A stretch of DNA of 64,000 nucleotides from Spirosoma oryzae (GCF_003002825.1 NZ_PVTE01000024.1:29461-93460); one strand, 5' to 3'; shown: positions 47,501-57,195, counted from the stretch's first letter. The notes: generated by a model not told the origin, from the letters alone. Numbers and translations: made by a program.

Positions 47501-50210
47501 CCGAAACAGGGCTGGTTAGTGAACCATTGACGACGAGTGTACCGCCATTAACCGTTGTTGCACCCTGGTATTCGTTGGTTCCATTTAGCACCAGCTTTCC
47601 ATTATTTACGGTAACCGTCGAATAGTACGGAACATTACTGACCATCGTCGTTCCGTTTTTGACCGATCCCGTGATGGTCTGCGTACCAGTACCCGTTTTT
47701 TCCAGATTTACCCGTCCTTTATCGACTGCGGCAGTCGTTGGTCCTGCTCCAACAGTCCCTTCGAACGTTCCATCCTGATTATCAACACCCACAACTAGCG
47801 TCGGTATGCCGTTTACGATGTTTGTTCGCGATGCGATGTAGGCATCTGATGTGCCATCCAGCGCCCCAACCGTCTGTTTACTAGCGTACGAAGCCCCGTT
47901 GAAGAGGAGCAATGCCGTCGCGTCCGTACCCATCGTCAGCCGGATTGGGGGCAATATCACATTGTCTGCATCAGTGACGCTGCTAGCGATACTATTTGGA
48001 TTATGTATCTCGATAGTACCCTGCGCCAGGCTCAGACTACCTTGCAAACCACTCCAGTCCATAGCACTCTGAATACGAAGACCGGCGAACGAGCCGCTGC
48101 TTCCGTAGATGGGTGTCGTAATTTTTAGTCCTTGCGTACCGGCAATTTTCAGCGGTATACGCGAATTGTTATTGGCGTTACCCATAAACAGCTTCCGGGC
48201 TCCGCTGTTAATCATCGTCAGTGAAGGCATTCCCGACAACGCCTGGAAGTTCAACGTACCGCCGTTCAGCCCGCTGGCCAAGGTCAATTCTCCCGATCCG
48301 TTGGCCGCATAGGTCAGGGTACCAACCGTAATGGTCCCATCCAGCTGAACACCACCCATATTGGCAAAGCTGCTACCGCCGAACGTAGCATTAGAACCAA
48401 CGCCTGCCGGAATGATTGAGCCGCTCCAGTTAGCGGCAACCGGCCATTTTAAAAATCGGTTACCGGTTCCATTGGTGATTGACGTAGTAGCCACAATAGG
48501 TATACCGCCCGGCCGTAGCGCAAGCTGTATCGTCGATCCATTCGCGGTCACAACCGCATAGTTTGTATTAGCGGTAAATCCACCGGGAACGGTTCCCGTT
48601 AGCCGTACGTGATCGCCAACGGCAAACGTCTGACCCGGCCAGGTCAGATCGGCGCTGTTCGCCGTAGAGACGATGGCTGTTGCCAGGATACCCGCCGTAT
48701 TCGACCAGGTGCCATCCGTGACGCCCGGTACCTGATTTACCGTAAAGACCTGGTAGACAACAGGTGCCAGATTGTACTGGCTATCCCCCATCTGTTGCGC
48801 AACGAGGGTTGCCGTTCCGGGCTTCGATACGTGGATGGTTCCATCCGCGTTGACCGAAGCAATGGCTGGGGTCAAACTGGAATAAACCACCGGCAGCCCC
48901 GAACTGGCCGTGGCACCCGGTGCAAAATCAGCCGAGCCAACCTCTTTGGTCGGAATTGCGGGAAAGCTGATTGTCTGATTGTTCGGTTTCACGGTTTCCT
49001 CCAGCGACGCGGTCAGCGTACCGAAGCCTAACTGATCGTATCCGCCACTATTGGGGCCAAAATTACCGCCACCACCTTCGGGCCGGACAAGCTGGGCAAA
49101 ACGAGCCGAGTAAGGCGCGCTCAATCCTTTCCGGTTGGCGTAGTGGTTGTAAACCATCTCCCAAACTGGGCGAAGGTTACCCCGTTGGTCTTCTGAAACA
49201 ATCGTCTGAACAACACCCGTGCAATTTCGATAGGTTGTAAAAGGCACCTCATAGCCCAGGTTATACTTGGCGATGTATTCGAATCCTTTCAGCAGTCGAT
49301 TGTCGTCGTAACCATACAGATCATCGCCCTGATTCCAGGCCATTTCGGCAAAAGAGCCGGCCAAGGCTACACCTAATAACGTATGCCCCTGATCACGCCC
49401 GCTTTCCTGCCATTGGCCCAGCTCGCCATACAGGTAAGGAACAACGTTTTTGATCGATCCCGTCCCAGCGCCGTTCTTGAAATACTCAACGGCTTCGTTA
49501 TAGATGTCGCGCCGGTCACAGAGCACGCCGATACTTAGTATGGAGGCCATATTGCATAGATCCCAGTTGGCGTAGTAATTGCTGATGCATGCTCCGTTAT
49601 GATTGACCAGAAAATCGTGATTCATCGGGTACCAGACCGTCAGCATCCAGTTTTGAAATTTGGCAAAATCAACCGCTGTCCAACCACTGTAGGAGCGCAT
49701 GATCTCAGCCGCATTGGCTAGTTGATACCCTTGAATACCCGCCAGCAGAAACCGGTCGGCCGTACCGCTAAGGGCTGTCGTTCCGGCAGCCCAGGCATTC
49801 AGAATGGCAATGGATTTGGCAGCGTAAGCGTCATCGCCCGAGATTTTCCATCGGAGTGCGGTTTGGTAAGCGGCAGCGGCATCCCGAAAGAGCGATGCGT
49901 AGTTTTCCGTATTTGTGCCATCGAAGCCCCGATAAACAGTGGCCGGAACCGGGTTGGTAAAGTTGCGGGTCAGCGATGAGTTTCCATTGGCGATTAATAC
50001 GTCCCAGCCCGCTTTCCAGGGTTGAGCACCGGCGTCTACCTTGGCTTTCATCCGGTCGAAGTCGGCCTGTCTGTGCAGTAACCCCGGATGAATGAACGAT
50101 TGTGCGTGAGCGAACTGTGCTACGGACAGTAGTAGTAAAATAAGCCAGGAAAGCTGTCTCAGGGCAATACTACCCCTACCCCAGTCAATGCAGGAGACAT
50201 GTAGTTTCAT
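44547..50210 (-). CDS. Giant secreted alginate-lyase-like protein with Ig-like repeats and T9SS signal
   Basis: 1887 residues. After a signal peptide (to about 37) comes an alginate-lyase-type alpha-toroid (about 40-400): NHNGACISNYYANWDLCNM and WQESGRDQGHTLLG are its landmarks. Then follow an Ig-like segment (about 410-490, FPAIPTKEVGSADFAPG), a beta-helix stretch of autotransporter-associated repeats (about 600-1040, TTVNGGTLVVNGSLTSPV), a second Ig-like copy and a cadherin-like region. Three putative-Ig domains with FTDPDGDLLTYSASGLPAGL-type sequence alternate with a 90-residue module carrying ASCQxV and SVCQP. The C-terminal 75 residues are a T9SS sorting domain (GVYLLRATADTERTTIKLIK). 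It is predicted to be exported by type IX secretion and held on or near the surface as a modular lyase. It lies downstream of SusD, past a terminator. Confidence 0.85.
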   Translation of the reverse strand: MKLHVSCIDWGRGSIALRQLSWLILLLLSVAQFAHAQSFIHPGLLHRQADFDRMKAKVDAGAQPWKAGWDVLIANGNSSLTRNFTNPVPATVYRGFDGTNTENYASLFRDAAAAYQTALRWKISGDDAYAAKSIAILNAWAAGTTALSGTADRFLLAGIQGYQLANAAEIMRSYSGWTAVDFAKFQNWMLTVWYPMNHDFLVNHNGACISNYYANWDLCNMASILSIGVLCDRRDIYNEAVEYFKNGAGTGSIKNVVPYLYGELGQWQESGRDQGHTLLGVALAGSFAEMAWNQGDDLYGYDDNRLLKGFEYIAKYNLGYEVPFTTYRNCTGVVQTIVSEDQRGNLRPVWEMVYNHYANRKGLSAPYSARFAQLVRPEGGGGNFGPNSGGYDQLGFGTLTASLEETVKPNNQTISFPAIPTKEVGSADFAPGATASSGLPVVYSSLTPAIASVNADGTIHVSKPGTATLVAQQMGDSQYNLAPVVYQVFTVNQVPGVTDGTWSNTAGILATAIVSTANSADLTWPGQTFAVGDHVRLTGTVPGGFTANTNYAVVTANGSTIQLALRPGGIPIVATTSITNGTGNRFLKWPVAANWSGSIIPAGVGSNATFGGSSFANMGGVQLDGTITVGTLTYAANGSGELTLASGLNGGTLNFQALSGMPSLTMINSGARKLFMGNANNNSRIPLKIAGTQGLKITTPIYGSSGSFAGLRIQSAMDWSGLQGSLSLAQGTIEIHNPNSIASSVTDADNVILPPIRLTMGTDATALLLFNGASYASKQTVGALDGTSDAYIASRTNIVNGIPTLVVGVDNQDGTFEGTVGAGPTTAAVDKGRVNLEKTGTGTQTITGSVKNGTTMVSNVPYYSTVTVNNGKLVLNGTNEYQGATTVNGGTLVVNGSLTSPVSVTGGTLAGTGSTSGLVTIGTNGLVAPGNSVGTFTTTSALSLTDGATYQLELNSSASTADKIVANGVSLTNANLVVTDLGNATSLPAGTSYVIIDNTSSNAVTGTFAGLAEGSAVTVGALRFRITYLGGTGNDVALVASTQSQTITFNALPAKTVGDADFNPGATTSSGLSVSYTSSNAAVATIVSGNIHIVGPGSTIITASQAGDATYDAATSVAQSLTVGSVPNSPVFIYASNATPADGSTIIATVGVPVSISVKAIDSDPETLTLAATGVPSGATTTPALPATGNPVSTVLSWTPTLTGTTVLLFTAKDPTGKQVSTSVTIDARAQAVNRQPIYNGLLTGQSATVGSAFTYTLPAGTFTDPDGDLLTYSASGLPAGLSMNGSTISGTPVSTTDSPYTVTIKATDPGSLFVTGSFTLTVSQVSGGSFAIVGVANASCQVVNATERRLTFTPQYSGVNGQPITFQVVNEILPTTSVSAQPVSLLLYTDNPVINLKAIQSDVSATYAYNWLSVCQPTSVPANLSPSLVTPIPSLLATLGSSFSFSIPASTFTDPDGDPLTLTATGLPATLSLTTNVISGTPTAPGVYSVTVTAGDGKGLSASSIFTLTVEPASSGIFAIAGVTGASCQFVGAAERRLTFTPQYNGSNGQPITFQVVNEILPATSVSAQPVSLRLYTDNPVITLKAIQSGVTATYTYNWLSVCQPTSVPANLSPSLVTPIPSLLATLGSSFSYSIPANTFTDPDGDPLTLTATGLPVTLSLSANVISGTPTVQGVYSVTVTASDGKGLSTSSVFTLTVSQVSGGSFAIVGVTNASCQVVNTTERRLTFTPQYSGVNGQPITFQVVNEILPTTSVSAQPVSLRLYTDNPVINLKAIQSDVSATYAYSWQSVCSGAGRVATHTDNPLTLTALGNPVTGDQVTVEIRGAYGQPIRLTLTDLSGKPLFEQQIESVTSGQQQIIPMSRQAGVYLLRATADTERTTIKLIKP
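44840..46260 (-). repeat. 564-bp tandem repeat within the giant gene, about 2.5 copies
   Basis: Matching landmarks recur at exactly 564 bp: CGACTGGATGGC at 44877, 45441 and 46005, and CGGCACGCTCGTCGG at 45381 and 45945. Each unit encodes 188 residues, a putative-Ig domain plus an ASCQ/SVCQP module. The near-identity at DNA level shows recent duplication or gene conversion and offers sites for in-frame recombination. Confidence 0.9.
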
Positions 50211-50247
50211 AGTAGATTTAGGAAATGAGCTATTGGTTATTCAGGAA

Positions 50248-50289
50248 AAGGCCACCCGATTCAGCTACTAAATAGATTCGGGTGGCCTT
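50248..50289 (-). terminator. Hairpin between SusD and the giant gene
   Basis: AAGGCCACCCGA (50248-50259) pairs with TCGGGTGGCCTT (50278-50289), a 12-bp GC-rich stem. It starts 33 bp after the SusD stop on the minus strand, so the giant gene either has its own promoter or is expressed at a lower level by read-through. Confidence 0.65.
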
Positions 50290-50322
50290 GGCAGAGTAAA
50301 ATAGATACGATGGGAATTATCG

Positions 50323-52038
50323 TTACCAGCCTGGATTCTGGATAAGCTGCGGATTCAGCTGAATCTGCTGTGACGGAATGGGCAGCAGGTAATTTTTTTC
50401 GCTAAAGCTGCGAACAGCGTCCAGAATGATGACTCCATCAGCATCTTTGGGTGTCGATGCTCCCTGCGGATACGTAGTTACGTACTCCGTGCCGGTCCAT
50501 TTTACGCCCAGCAACGGTTTGCCCAGCAGTTCCACCGCGTTGTACCACCGCTTCAGGTCGTCAGTCCGGAAACCTTCCGCAAAAAACTCAATTGTACGTT
50601 CCCGGCGAATCTCCGTCCGCATATCTAGCCCATTCGCCTGCACAAACTGGTTGCTCAGCTTTGGCATTGTCTTATTAATCCGCAGGCGGGTCAGATTCAG
50701 CGACTTGTCGAGGTCGGCATCGCTGATGGTTCCGTTTCGCTCGAAAACAGCCTCGGCGTAGGTAAGTAATACCTCGGCATAGCGAATAACCGGGTAATCG
50801 TAGCTCTCTTCATAATCGAGTACCTGCCGCTCCGCCACCCATTTGAGCGCACCATATGTAAAATTTGCTCCGTAAACAGGCTTCAGGGCGTTAGCTAGGT
50901 CAGCCGGCCCACCTACCCAGTCAACCCGATAGTTGGCGTTTCCCTGCCAGTATGGTGCCCCCGGCAAGCCCATCGTATATCGCATCCGATTTTCGCGGTT
51001 CTGAAATTCGGAGTTCACTTTCGTATATCCCTGAAAGAGGGGGGACTTCTCGATAGGTAGGCCGTCTTTAGCCAGATACAAATTCGCCAACGTGCGGGTC
51101 GGACCACCAGGACCCGTGCGCGATATATTTACCCGAGTTTGGCGCAACGTCTGATCATAACGGTTCGCCAGAATGTATTCGTTGTTGGCCGACTTCTGAA
51201 TGCTGGCTGGATTCGATTTCTGGTTTTCCAGAATAAACATATATTTCTGGGCCGAATCACCCAGGGCAGCTGGCGCAAACAGGCTATACTGAGCGCCGGT
51301 AATAACGGCTCCGCTGGAGGCAATGGCAATGTCCAGTAACGTGTTGGCACGCGCTCCATTATTGCGGAACTTCTGCCAGGTTCCTTCGTACAACGCTACA
51401 CGAGATAAAAAGGCCCGCGCCGTCTCTTTGTTGATCCGACCCAGCTCGGCTGATGGTTGAGATGCTTTAGCCGGCAGGCCCGTAATAGCGTCGTTCAAAT
51501 CCTGAATAATGAAATCCGCTACTTCGTCCCGAGTGTTGCGGGGTGCTTGTAACTCAGGCGAATCCAGTGCCAGTAGTTTATTAATGATGGGTACGCCACC
51601 GTAGAGTTGCAACAGCTCGAAGTACACATATGCCCGAAAAAATTTAGCTTCGCCTACGTACTTGGTAATATCAGCCGGAGTTTGGTAGGTAGCCGCCTTG
51701 TCCAGCAGGTAATTGATAATCCGAATACGCGTGTAATTATTGTTCCAGTTTCCATCGGTCGTGGGAACCGTGTTAGTGCCCCGGCTGAAGGCGTTTTGCC
51801 CACCAACGATGTCCGAACGACCATCAAAATGGGGGTTATCGAAAAGGACGTCATTGAAGGAACGCAAGTATGTGTAGTACTGATTGGCAGCCAGCATGAA
51901 ATCATTGGGCGTCTTCCAGTAAGAAGCGTCTGAAAGCTGATCCAGTGGGTCCAGATCCAATACTTTGTTACAGCTGGATTGGGTCAGAGTTAGTGCACCA
52001 ACTAGCGCCACTGTGTAAAGAAATCGTATCGGTTTCAT
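50323..52038 (-). CDS. SusD/RagB family nutrient-binding lipoprotein
   Basis: 571 residues, predicted surface lipoprotein with lipobox Cys at about residue 23 (TLTQSSCNKVLDLDP). The N-terminal TPR-like part contains DASYWKTPNDFMLAANQYY and FFRAYVYFELLQLYGGVPI. The C-terminal part has ETREI-type sequence (MRTEIRRERTIEFFAEGFRT) and closes with LLPIPSQQIQLNPQLIQNPGW, all classic SusD landmarks. It binds the polysaccharide at the cell surface and forms the lid of the SusC barrel encoded 19 bp upstream. Ligand identity is not readable from sequence. Confidence 0.95.
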   Translation of the reverse strand: MKPIRFLYTVALVGALTLTQSSCNKVLDLDPLDQLSDASYWKTPNDFMLAANQYYTYLRSFNDVLFDNPHFDGRSDIVGGQNAFSRGTNTVPTTDGNWNNNYTRIRIINYLLDKAATYQTPADITKYVGEAKFFRAYVYFELLQLYGGVPIINKLLALDSPELQAPRNTRDEVADFIIQDLNDAITGLPAKASQPSAELGRINKETARAFLSRVALYEGTWQKFRNNGARANTLLDIAIASSGAVITGAQYSLFAPAALGDSAQKYMFILENQKSNPASIQKSANNEYILANRYDQTLRQTRVNISRTGPGGPTRTLANLYLAKDGLPIEKSPLFQGYTKVNSEFQNRENRMRYTMGLPGAPYWQGNANYRVDWVGGPADLANALKPVYGANFTYGALKWVAERQVLDYEESYDYPVIRYAEVLLTYAEAVFERNGTISDADLDKSLNLTRLRINKTMPKLSNQFVQANGLDMRTEIRRERTIEFFAEGFRTDDLKRWYNAVELLGKPLLGVKWTGTEYVTTYPQGASTPKDADGVIILDAVRSFSEKNYLLPIPSQQIQLNPQLIQNPGW

Positions 52039-52057
52039 TCGTGAAGTACTTGTTAGA

Positions 52058-55000
52058 TTAGAATGTCAGGTTTACGCCGATCGTATGCAACCGGAAGAAA
52101 GGGTAGCGACTGGTAATGGCATCGCTGTTAGCCCGTCCTACGCTACGCGTTACTTCGGGGTCCCAACCGTCTTTGATTTTTGAGACTTCCCACAAATCAT
52201 TACCTGAGTAGTAAATCCGTAACCGATCCACCCGAATCTTTTTCGTGATCATCTGTGGTAATGAGTAGCCAACGACCAAGTTCTTCAGGCGAACGTATGC
52301 TCCGTTTTGTACCGACCAGTCCGAAATCTGGTAATTATAGGTATTGTACGTTGTGCCGTTCTGACCAGCCGACAACACAGGGTACGTGGCCCCGGTGTTG
52401 GTCGGGGTCCAGGTGTCGCCTACCCAGAAGTCGGTCTGCCCCTGGAAGATCGAGCCGAAGGGGACGCGCCAGTTCCCTTCCCGGAAAATGGTACGCTGGC
52501 CCACACCCTGAAAAACAGCCTGAAAATCGAACCCTTTCCAGTCGGCCCCCAGGTTAAGGGCAAAGCTGTAACGCGGGTCGTCCCGACCCAGGTACTTCAA
52601 ATCACCTGGCACGGTTAGTTTACCGTCCCCGTTCAGGTCGCTGAACATATTATCGCCCAGACGCACACCGGGTACGCGTACCGATCCGTCAGCATTAAAA
52701 GACCCGATGGGCATGTTGATGTTGTTGCCCGTAGCCAGAGGCCGATAAGCGGCCAGCTGTTCAGCGGTTTGGATTCGACCGGCGTATTCCAGACCAAAGT
52801 AGGAACCCAGCGAATAGCCTTCTACAGCCCCGTTGAAGCCCTGATTGATAATATTAGCCCCCCCGTAACTCAGTAACCGGTTCTGGTTATCGGTCAGGCT
52901 ACCGCCGATACGGTAACCGAACTGACCAATCTGATCTTTCCAATTCAAGGCCATTTCCCAACCCCAAGTTTTCAGATGGCCAATATTACTCGCTGGCGCG
53001 GTTGCGCCTAACACAGCCGAGTAAGTCTGCCCCAGCAGCATGTTCCTGTTATGTTTAATAAAATAATCGAAACTTCCCGATAACTTGCGGTTCAGCACAC
53101 TGAAATCGAGGCCTGCATTCGATGTTTCAACCTGTTCCCAGGTTCGATTCAAACTGACTAGACTGGACGTAGGAGAAACAATAACAACTGGACTTGCCCC
53201 AATGATCGGAAAGCCGGAATTGGTAGCTCCCCCCGTAGCAGCTACATTGAGAAGCTGCACGTAGTCATATAAACCGATACCGCTCTGGTTACCCACACTG
53301 CCCCACGATGCACGAAGTTTCAAATCGTTGAAGAATGTAAGATTCTGCATAAACGATTCCTGAGATAACCGCCAGCCGCCCGAGAAGCCGTAGAACAATT
53401 TCCAGCGATTAGCCGCGCTAAACTTGGACGAACCATCGTAGCGAGCTTGGGCTTCCAGCAGGTATTTCTGCTTATAGGCATAATTGAGCCGCCCAAAATA
53501 GGACCCAATCGCGTAGTGGTTCTGCGATTCGGAAACCGATTTAGTCGTATTATCACCGATACCCAGATTTAGGGAAGGTACGTTGTCATTGGCAATATTT
53601 GTCGTTCTGGCCCAGTACGTGTTGGCTTCATCACGCTCATAGTTGACACCCAGCGTAGCCGCTATGTCATGATCTTGACGGACGGTTTTCTGGTATTCTA
53701 AGTAGGCATTTAAGTTATAGTAGGCGTCTTTATAAAGCTGGCGCTGATAGGCGGAATTCGCCCGAGTCGGATTATCGGGAGCCTGGATCGTACCCAGATA
53801 GTTATACCAACTAATTGCTTTCGTTTGAATTTTGGTATCCTGCGACAGCCAGTTATAGCCCGCCGTTCCAATTAGACGCAGGTTATTGGTTAGGTTGTAG
53901 GTTAGCCGAAAGTTGGTGTAAACGCGGGTATTGTACTCCTTGTTATCACCACCCAGTTCAGCCTGCCAGTTCGGGCTGTACTGCGTACCCCAAGCATAGG
54001 GTTTACCATCGATAGTTGATACCGGAAAACCAGGTTGCTGGTACTGGCCCAGTACGTTTCCTAGTAAGGTGGGCTGGATAATATCGTTTTTTTCGAGCGA
54101 CACATTGGATTCGAGTTTGAACCGATCCGAGAACTGGTAATCGTGCGTGAAGCGAAGGTTGTAACGATTGTTCGAGTTATTTCCCCACTGCAACAGGCTA
54201 CCATCGCGTAGATATCCAGCGGATACCCGGTAGCCGGCTCGTTCGCTTCGGCCCGCTATACTCAGGTTATGTTGCGTAGAGGTAGCCGTTCCCCATAGCA
54301 CATCAGTCCAGTTCCCGCCGAAAAAAGTTAGGTCTTTTACGTCACCAAAGCCCGGATTTAGTGGGTTGGACGAGGGGGCAACTGTCTGTCCATTATATGT
54401 CGTCAGATCAATGTAACCGCTGGCCGGTGGATTTAACATCAATTGACCCATTCTATACCACAAGTTTGTTGTCGGCGCTATACCATACCAGTCATTGGTA
54501 GTGGCGTCGACCAGACCCTGGCCAAAGGTTTTCGCATCGATCAAGTGGGGTTGCAGACCGATTACTTTCTGCGATACTGACCCATCATATTGGATAATTA
54601 CTTTTCCCGCCTTAGCCCGTTTGGTTGTCACCAACACAACCCCCCCGGCAGCCCGCGCCCCATAGATAGCGGCAGCAGCATCTTTCAAAAACGACATGTT
54701 CTCGATATCGTTGGGATTAATCGAATTCAAAGCCGACTGATTACTAACGGGGACACCATCGATTACAATCAGTGGTTCAGTGCCATTGGTCGACGTAGCC
54801 CCCCGAATGGCAAAGTTCCAGTTGCCCCGGCCCGGCGCGGCAGATGTTCGGGTCACGATGACACCCGGCACCTGGCCCTGTAAGGCTGACAGTGGGTTAT
54901 CAACGACCCCTCTATCCTGGAATACTTTATTGTCGACAGTCGCAATCGAGCCGGTCAAGGTGGCGCGCTTCTGCGTACCGTAACCAACCACAATGACCTC

Positions 55001-55660
55001 ATCAAGACCGCGGGCCTCTCCTTTTAACTGCACATCCAGTGTGCTCTGCTTACCAACTGTAACTTCCTGCCGTTCGTAGCCGACAAACGAGAATACCAGT
55101 ACAGAGTTATCGCCCGGCACCGAAATCGAATATTTCCCGGCAGCATCGGTTGTGGTACCACGTGTGGTGCCTTTGATAGCGACAGTAACACCGGGCAGCG
55201 GCTGGTTTTTTTCGTCCGTCACGATCCCGGAAAGCGTTTGGTCGGCAGACGCGGCTACCGTCGCTTTCTCCGGTACAATTGTCATAGTTTGACTGGTGCT
55301 GTTGTTCCGCAGAATAATTTGCGAACCAACCACTTCGTAACTAACCTGAAGCGGAGTCAGCAGCGAATTCAGAACAGCCGACAGCGGCTGGTTCTGAACC
55401 GATAGATTTACCTTCCGTTCCGAACGGATAACCTGTGGGCTGTAGACAAAGCGAACCGAGGCTAGTTTACCAATCTGCTTGATGGCCTGCTCAATGCGTT
55501 GATTGTCAATCGTAACGGAGATGGGGCGATTCAGTAACTCTTGGCCTTTACTGTCCAGAGCCAGCACCATACTGGAAAACCAGACCATCAGAAAGAGCTG
55601 ATAGCAGGTTATTCGCATGACTTTGGAGAAAATCACCCATAGTTTTGTAGTGGTTCGCAT
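52058..55660 (-). CDS. SusC/RagA TonB-linked outer-membrane transporter with STN domain
   Basis: 1200 residues. Signal peptide (to about 38), an STN (secretin/TonB N-terminal) domain at about 45-115 (IEQAIKQIGKLASVRFVYS), a carboxypeptidase-regulatory-like domain at about 140-215 (DEKNQPLPGVTVAIKG), the TonB box region DEVIVVGYGTQKRATLTGSI, a plug with IRGATSTNGTEPLIVIDGVP, then the SusC barrel ending VNLTF. The STN domain marks transporters that signal to a FecR/sigma pair, and both are encoded just upstream. With SusD it takes oligosaccharides into the periplasm. The intact pair is the defining unit of this polysaccharide-utilisation locus. Confidence 0.95.
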   Translation of the reverse strand: MRTTTKLWVIFSKVMRITCYQLFLMVWFSSMVLALDSKGQELLNRPISVTIDNQRIEQAIKQIGKLASVRFVYSPQVIRSERKVNLSVQNQPLSAVLNSLLTPLQVSYEVVGSQIILRNNSTSQTMTIVPEKATVAASADQTLSGIVTDEKNQPLPGVTVAIKGTTRGTTTDAAGKYSISVPGDNSVLVFSFVGYERQEVTVGKQSTLDVQLKGEARGLDEVIVVGYGTQKRATLTGSIATVDNKVFQDRGVVDNPLSALQGQVPGVIVTRTSAAPGRGNWNFAIRGATSTNGTEPLIVIDGVPVSNQSALNSINPNDIENMSFLKDAAAAIYGARAAGGVVLVTTKRAKAGKVIIQYDGSVSQKVIGLQPHLIDAKTFGQGLVDATTNDWYGIAPTTNLWYRMGQLMLNPPASGYIDLTTYNGQTVAPSSNPLNPGFGDVKDLTFFGGNWTDVLWGTATSTQHNLSIAGRSERAGYRVSAGYLRDGSLLQWGNNSNNRYNLRFTHDYQFSDRFKLESNVSLEKNDIIQPTLLGNVLGQYQQPGFPVSTIDGKPYAWGTQYSPNWQAELGGDNKEYNTRVYTNFRLTYNLTNNLRLIGTAGYNWLSQDTKIQTKAISWYNYLGTIQAPDNPTRANSAYQRQLYKDAYYNLNAYLEYQKTVRQDHDIAATLGVNYERDEANTYWARTTNIANDNVPSLNLGIGDNTTKSVSESQNHYAIGSYFGRLNYAYKQKYLLEAQARYDGSSKFSAANRWKLFYGFSGGWRLSQESFMQNLTFFNDLKLRASWGSVGNQSGIGLYDYVQLLNVAATGGATNSGFPIIGASPVVIVSPTSSLVSLNRTWEQVETSNAGLDFSVLNRKLSGSFDYFIKHNRNMLLGQTYSAVLGATAPASNIGHLKTWGWEMALNWKDQIGQFGYRIGGSLTDNQNRLLSYGGANIINQGFNGAVEGYSLGSYFGLEYAGRIQTAEQLAAYRPLATGNNINMPIGSFNADGSVRVPGVRLGDNMFSDLNGDGKLTVPGDLKYLGRDDPRYSFALNLGADWKGFDFQAVFQGVGQRTIFREGNWRVPFGSIFQGQTDFWVGDTWTPTNTGATYPVLSAGQNGTTYNTYNYQISDWSVQNGAYVRLKNLVVGYSLPQMITKKIRVDRLRIYYSGNDLWEVSKIKDGWDPEVTRSVGRANSDAITSRYPFFRLHTIGVNLTF

Positions 55661-55878
55661 GATTATAAATGAAATACTTGTTTAGGGTTGACACAAAGAG
55701 TCTCCTACCCATGCACTGACATGCCTGGATCGAGCTACTAGTACTGAAAAGAAAGAATGGAGCGTAATTTTCAGGGCGACGGCCTCGGGCAAATAGACAG
55801 CCTGCTATCGGCGTACGGTGTCAGGTCGAGTCATTGGTAGCTGCGTAGACATGGTTAGTGTATCGGGCTGAAGTACCC

Positions 55879-57000
55879 TCATCGACACCCTTTGCTGTGA
55901 ATAACGATCTGGGCGTCCAGCACCTCGTACGTTGAATTGGTTGCCCGACAAATCAGATCAAGTTTCTCAAACAACGATTCCGGACCAAACTCTGCCGTCA
56001 GTTCACAACCGGTCAGCAGGTCGGCATCGTAGTTGATCATAATGCCGTAGGCGACTTCCAGTTTCTTAAAAACCGAAACGACCGGGGTGTGCTCGTAGAT
56101 AAGTGTCTGCGGCTGACCCATCGGATTGACTACCGGTTCGGGTAAAGCGACCAACGAACGTTCCAATTGACGATCATGAGTCTGAAACGTTACCTGCTGA
56201 TTAGGCGTCAGAATAAGGGCAGGTTCGTTACCACCCAGTTCCCCAAGTTTTCCGCTGGGCGGGGTCTTAAAAACCGATACCTTTCCCGTCCGAACTATGA
56301 CCTTCGCTTCTTTGTCGTCAGGATAGGCACGGACGGTAAAGCTGGTGCCCAGAACCTGGGTGGTCAATTGATTAGTGAACACCATAAACGGCTGTTTGGG
56401 ACGGCGGACTACATCAAAGAAGGCTTCACCAATCAGAAAAACTTCGCGTTTGGAAGCCGTGAACGTACGCGGAAAGCTAACGCGACTTCCCTTATAAAGT
56501 GTAACCTTACTCCCGTCAGGCAGACGAACCAACTGACTGGCATTAGTCGTATTGTGTATTTCCTGTAATGTGCCGGCGTGCTGCTCAACCGTATGCTGAT
56601 AAATGGCAAGGGGCGTATTGGGGGTTTGCCAGTAAAAAAAGGCCAGTACGCCTAGCCCAATCAAGGTAATGGCCGCTGCAATCCGCGCCCAGTTCATAAA
56701 ACGGGTTGGTGTCTGTTGCGGATACAAAGGTTGTAATTCGTCCAGATCCTGCACTTTCTGCCGATTCATTTGAATACGAGCAACCTCGTTGGTTAGCTCC
56801 TCATCCGACAGTTCCTCCTGCGCCTGCTGCATCTGACTCACAAACTGGCGGGCGGCCAGCACCAGATCCACTTTATCAGGATTTGCTTGAAGCCACTCAT
56901 TCCAGAAGGTTTGATCGGCAGGCTCGTTTTTCAGAACCCATCGAAGGAACCGGTCGTCGAGTATAAATTCGTCAAAGGTGTAGGTTTTATAATCGGGCAT
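55879..57000 (-). CDS. FecR family anti-sigma factor with DUF4974
   Basis: 373 residues. A cytoplasmic N-terminal part (DRFLRWVLKNEPADQTFWNEW) is followed by one membrane helix at about 107-127 (IAAAITLIGLGVLAFFYW). Next is a periplasmic FecR domain (LVRLPDGSKVTLYKGSRVSF, GEAFFDVVRRPKQPFMVFT, LGTSFTVRAYPDD) and a C-terminal DUF4974 STN-like domain (VFKKLEVAYGIMINYDADL). It would hold the ECF sigma factor inactive until the STN domain of the SusC protein reports substrate. It lies between sigma and SusC on the same strand, with a large hairpin before it. Confidence 0.93.
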   Translation of the reverse strand: MPDYKTYTFDEFILDDRFLRWVLKNEPADQTFWNEWLQANPDKVDLVLAARQFVSQMQQAQEELSDEELTNEVARIQMNRQKVQDLDELQPLYPQQTPTRFMNWARIAAAITLIGLGVLAFFYWQTPNTPLAIYQHTVEQHAGTLQEIHNTTNASQLVRLPDGSKVTLYKGSRVSFPRTFTASKREVFLIGEAFFDVVRRPKQPFMVFTNQLTTQVLGTSFTVRAYPDDKEAKVIVRTGKVSVFKTPPSGKLGELGGNEPALILTPNQQVTFQTHDRQLERSLVALPEPVVNPMGQPQTLIYEHTPVVSVFKKLEVAYGIMINYDADLLTGCELTAEFGPESLFEKLDLICRATNSTYEVLDAQIVIHSKGCR

Positions 57001-57120
57001 ATATGCAGTCGGCGATTTCCCTCTTCACAAGGAAGTAGACCCCTCCTCCCCCAACATACCCTGTTTTTGTAAATTTTTTTTGGATTTTTTTGGAGCAAAT
57101 CTCGATTTCTATACACATCG

Positions 57121-57184
57121 CCAACGAATAAATCCCGGCTACTCCTTCTTTGTAAAGCGGGAGTAGCCGGGATTTATTCGTTGG
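57121..57184 (-). terminator. Large hairpin between sigma and FecR genes
   Basis: 25-bp exact arms (57121-57145 and 57160-57184) flank a loop that itself contains CTTT/AAAG. It starts 11 bp after the sigma stop on the minus strand. It should stop or attenuate sigma transcription, leaving FecR to its own promoter or to partial read-through. Confidence 0.8.
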
Positions 57185-57195
57185 AAGCTATTCTA

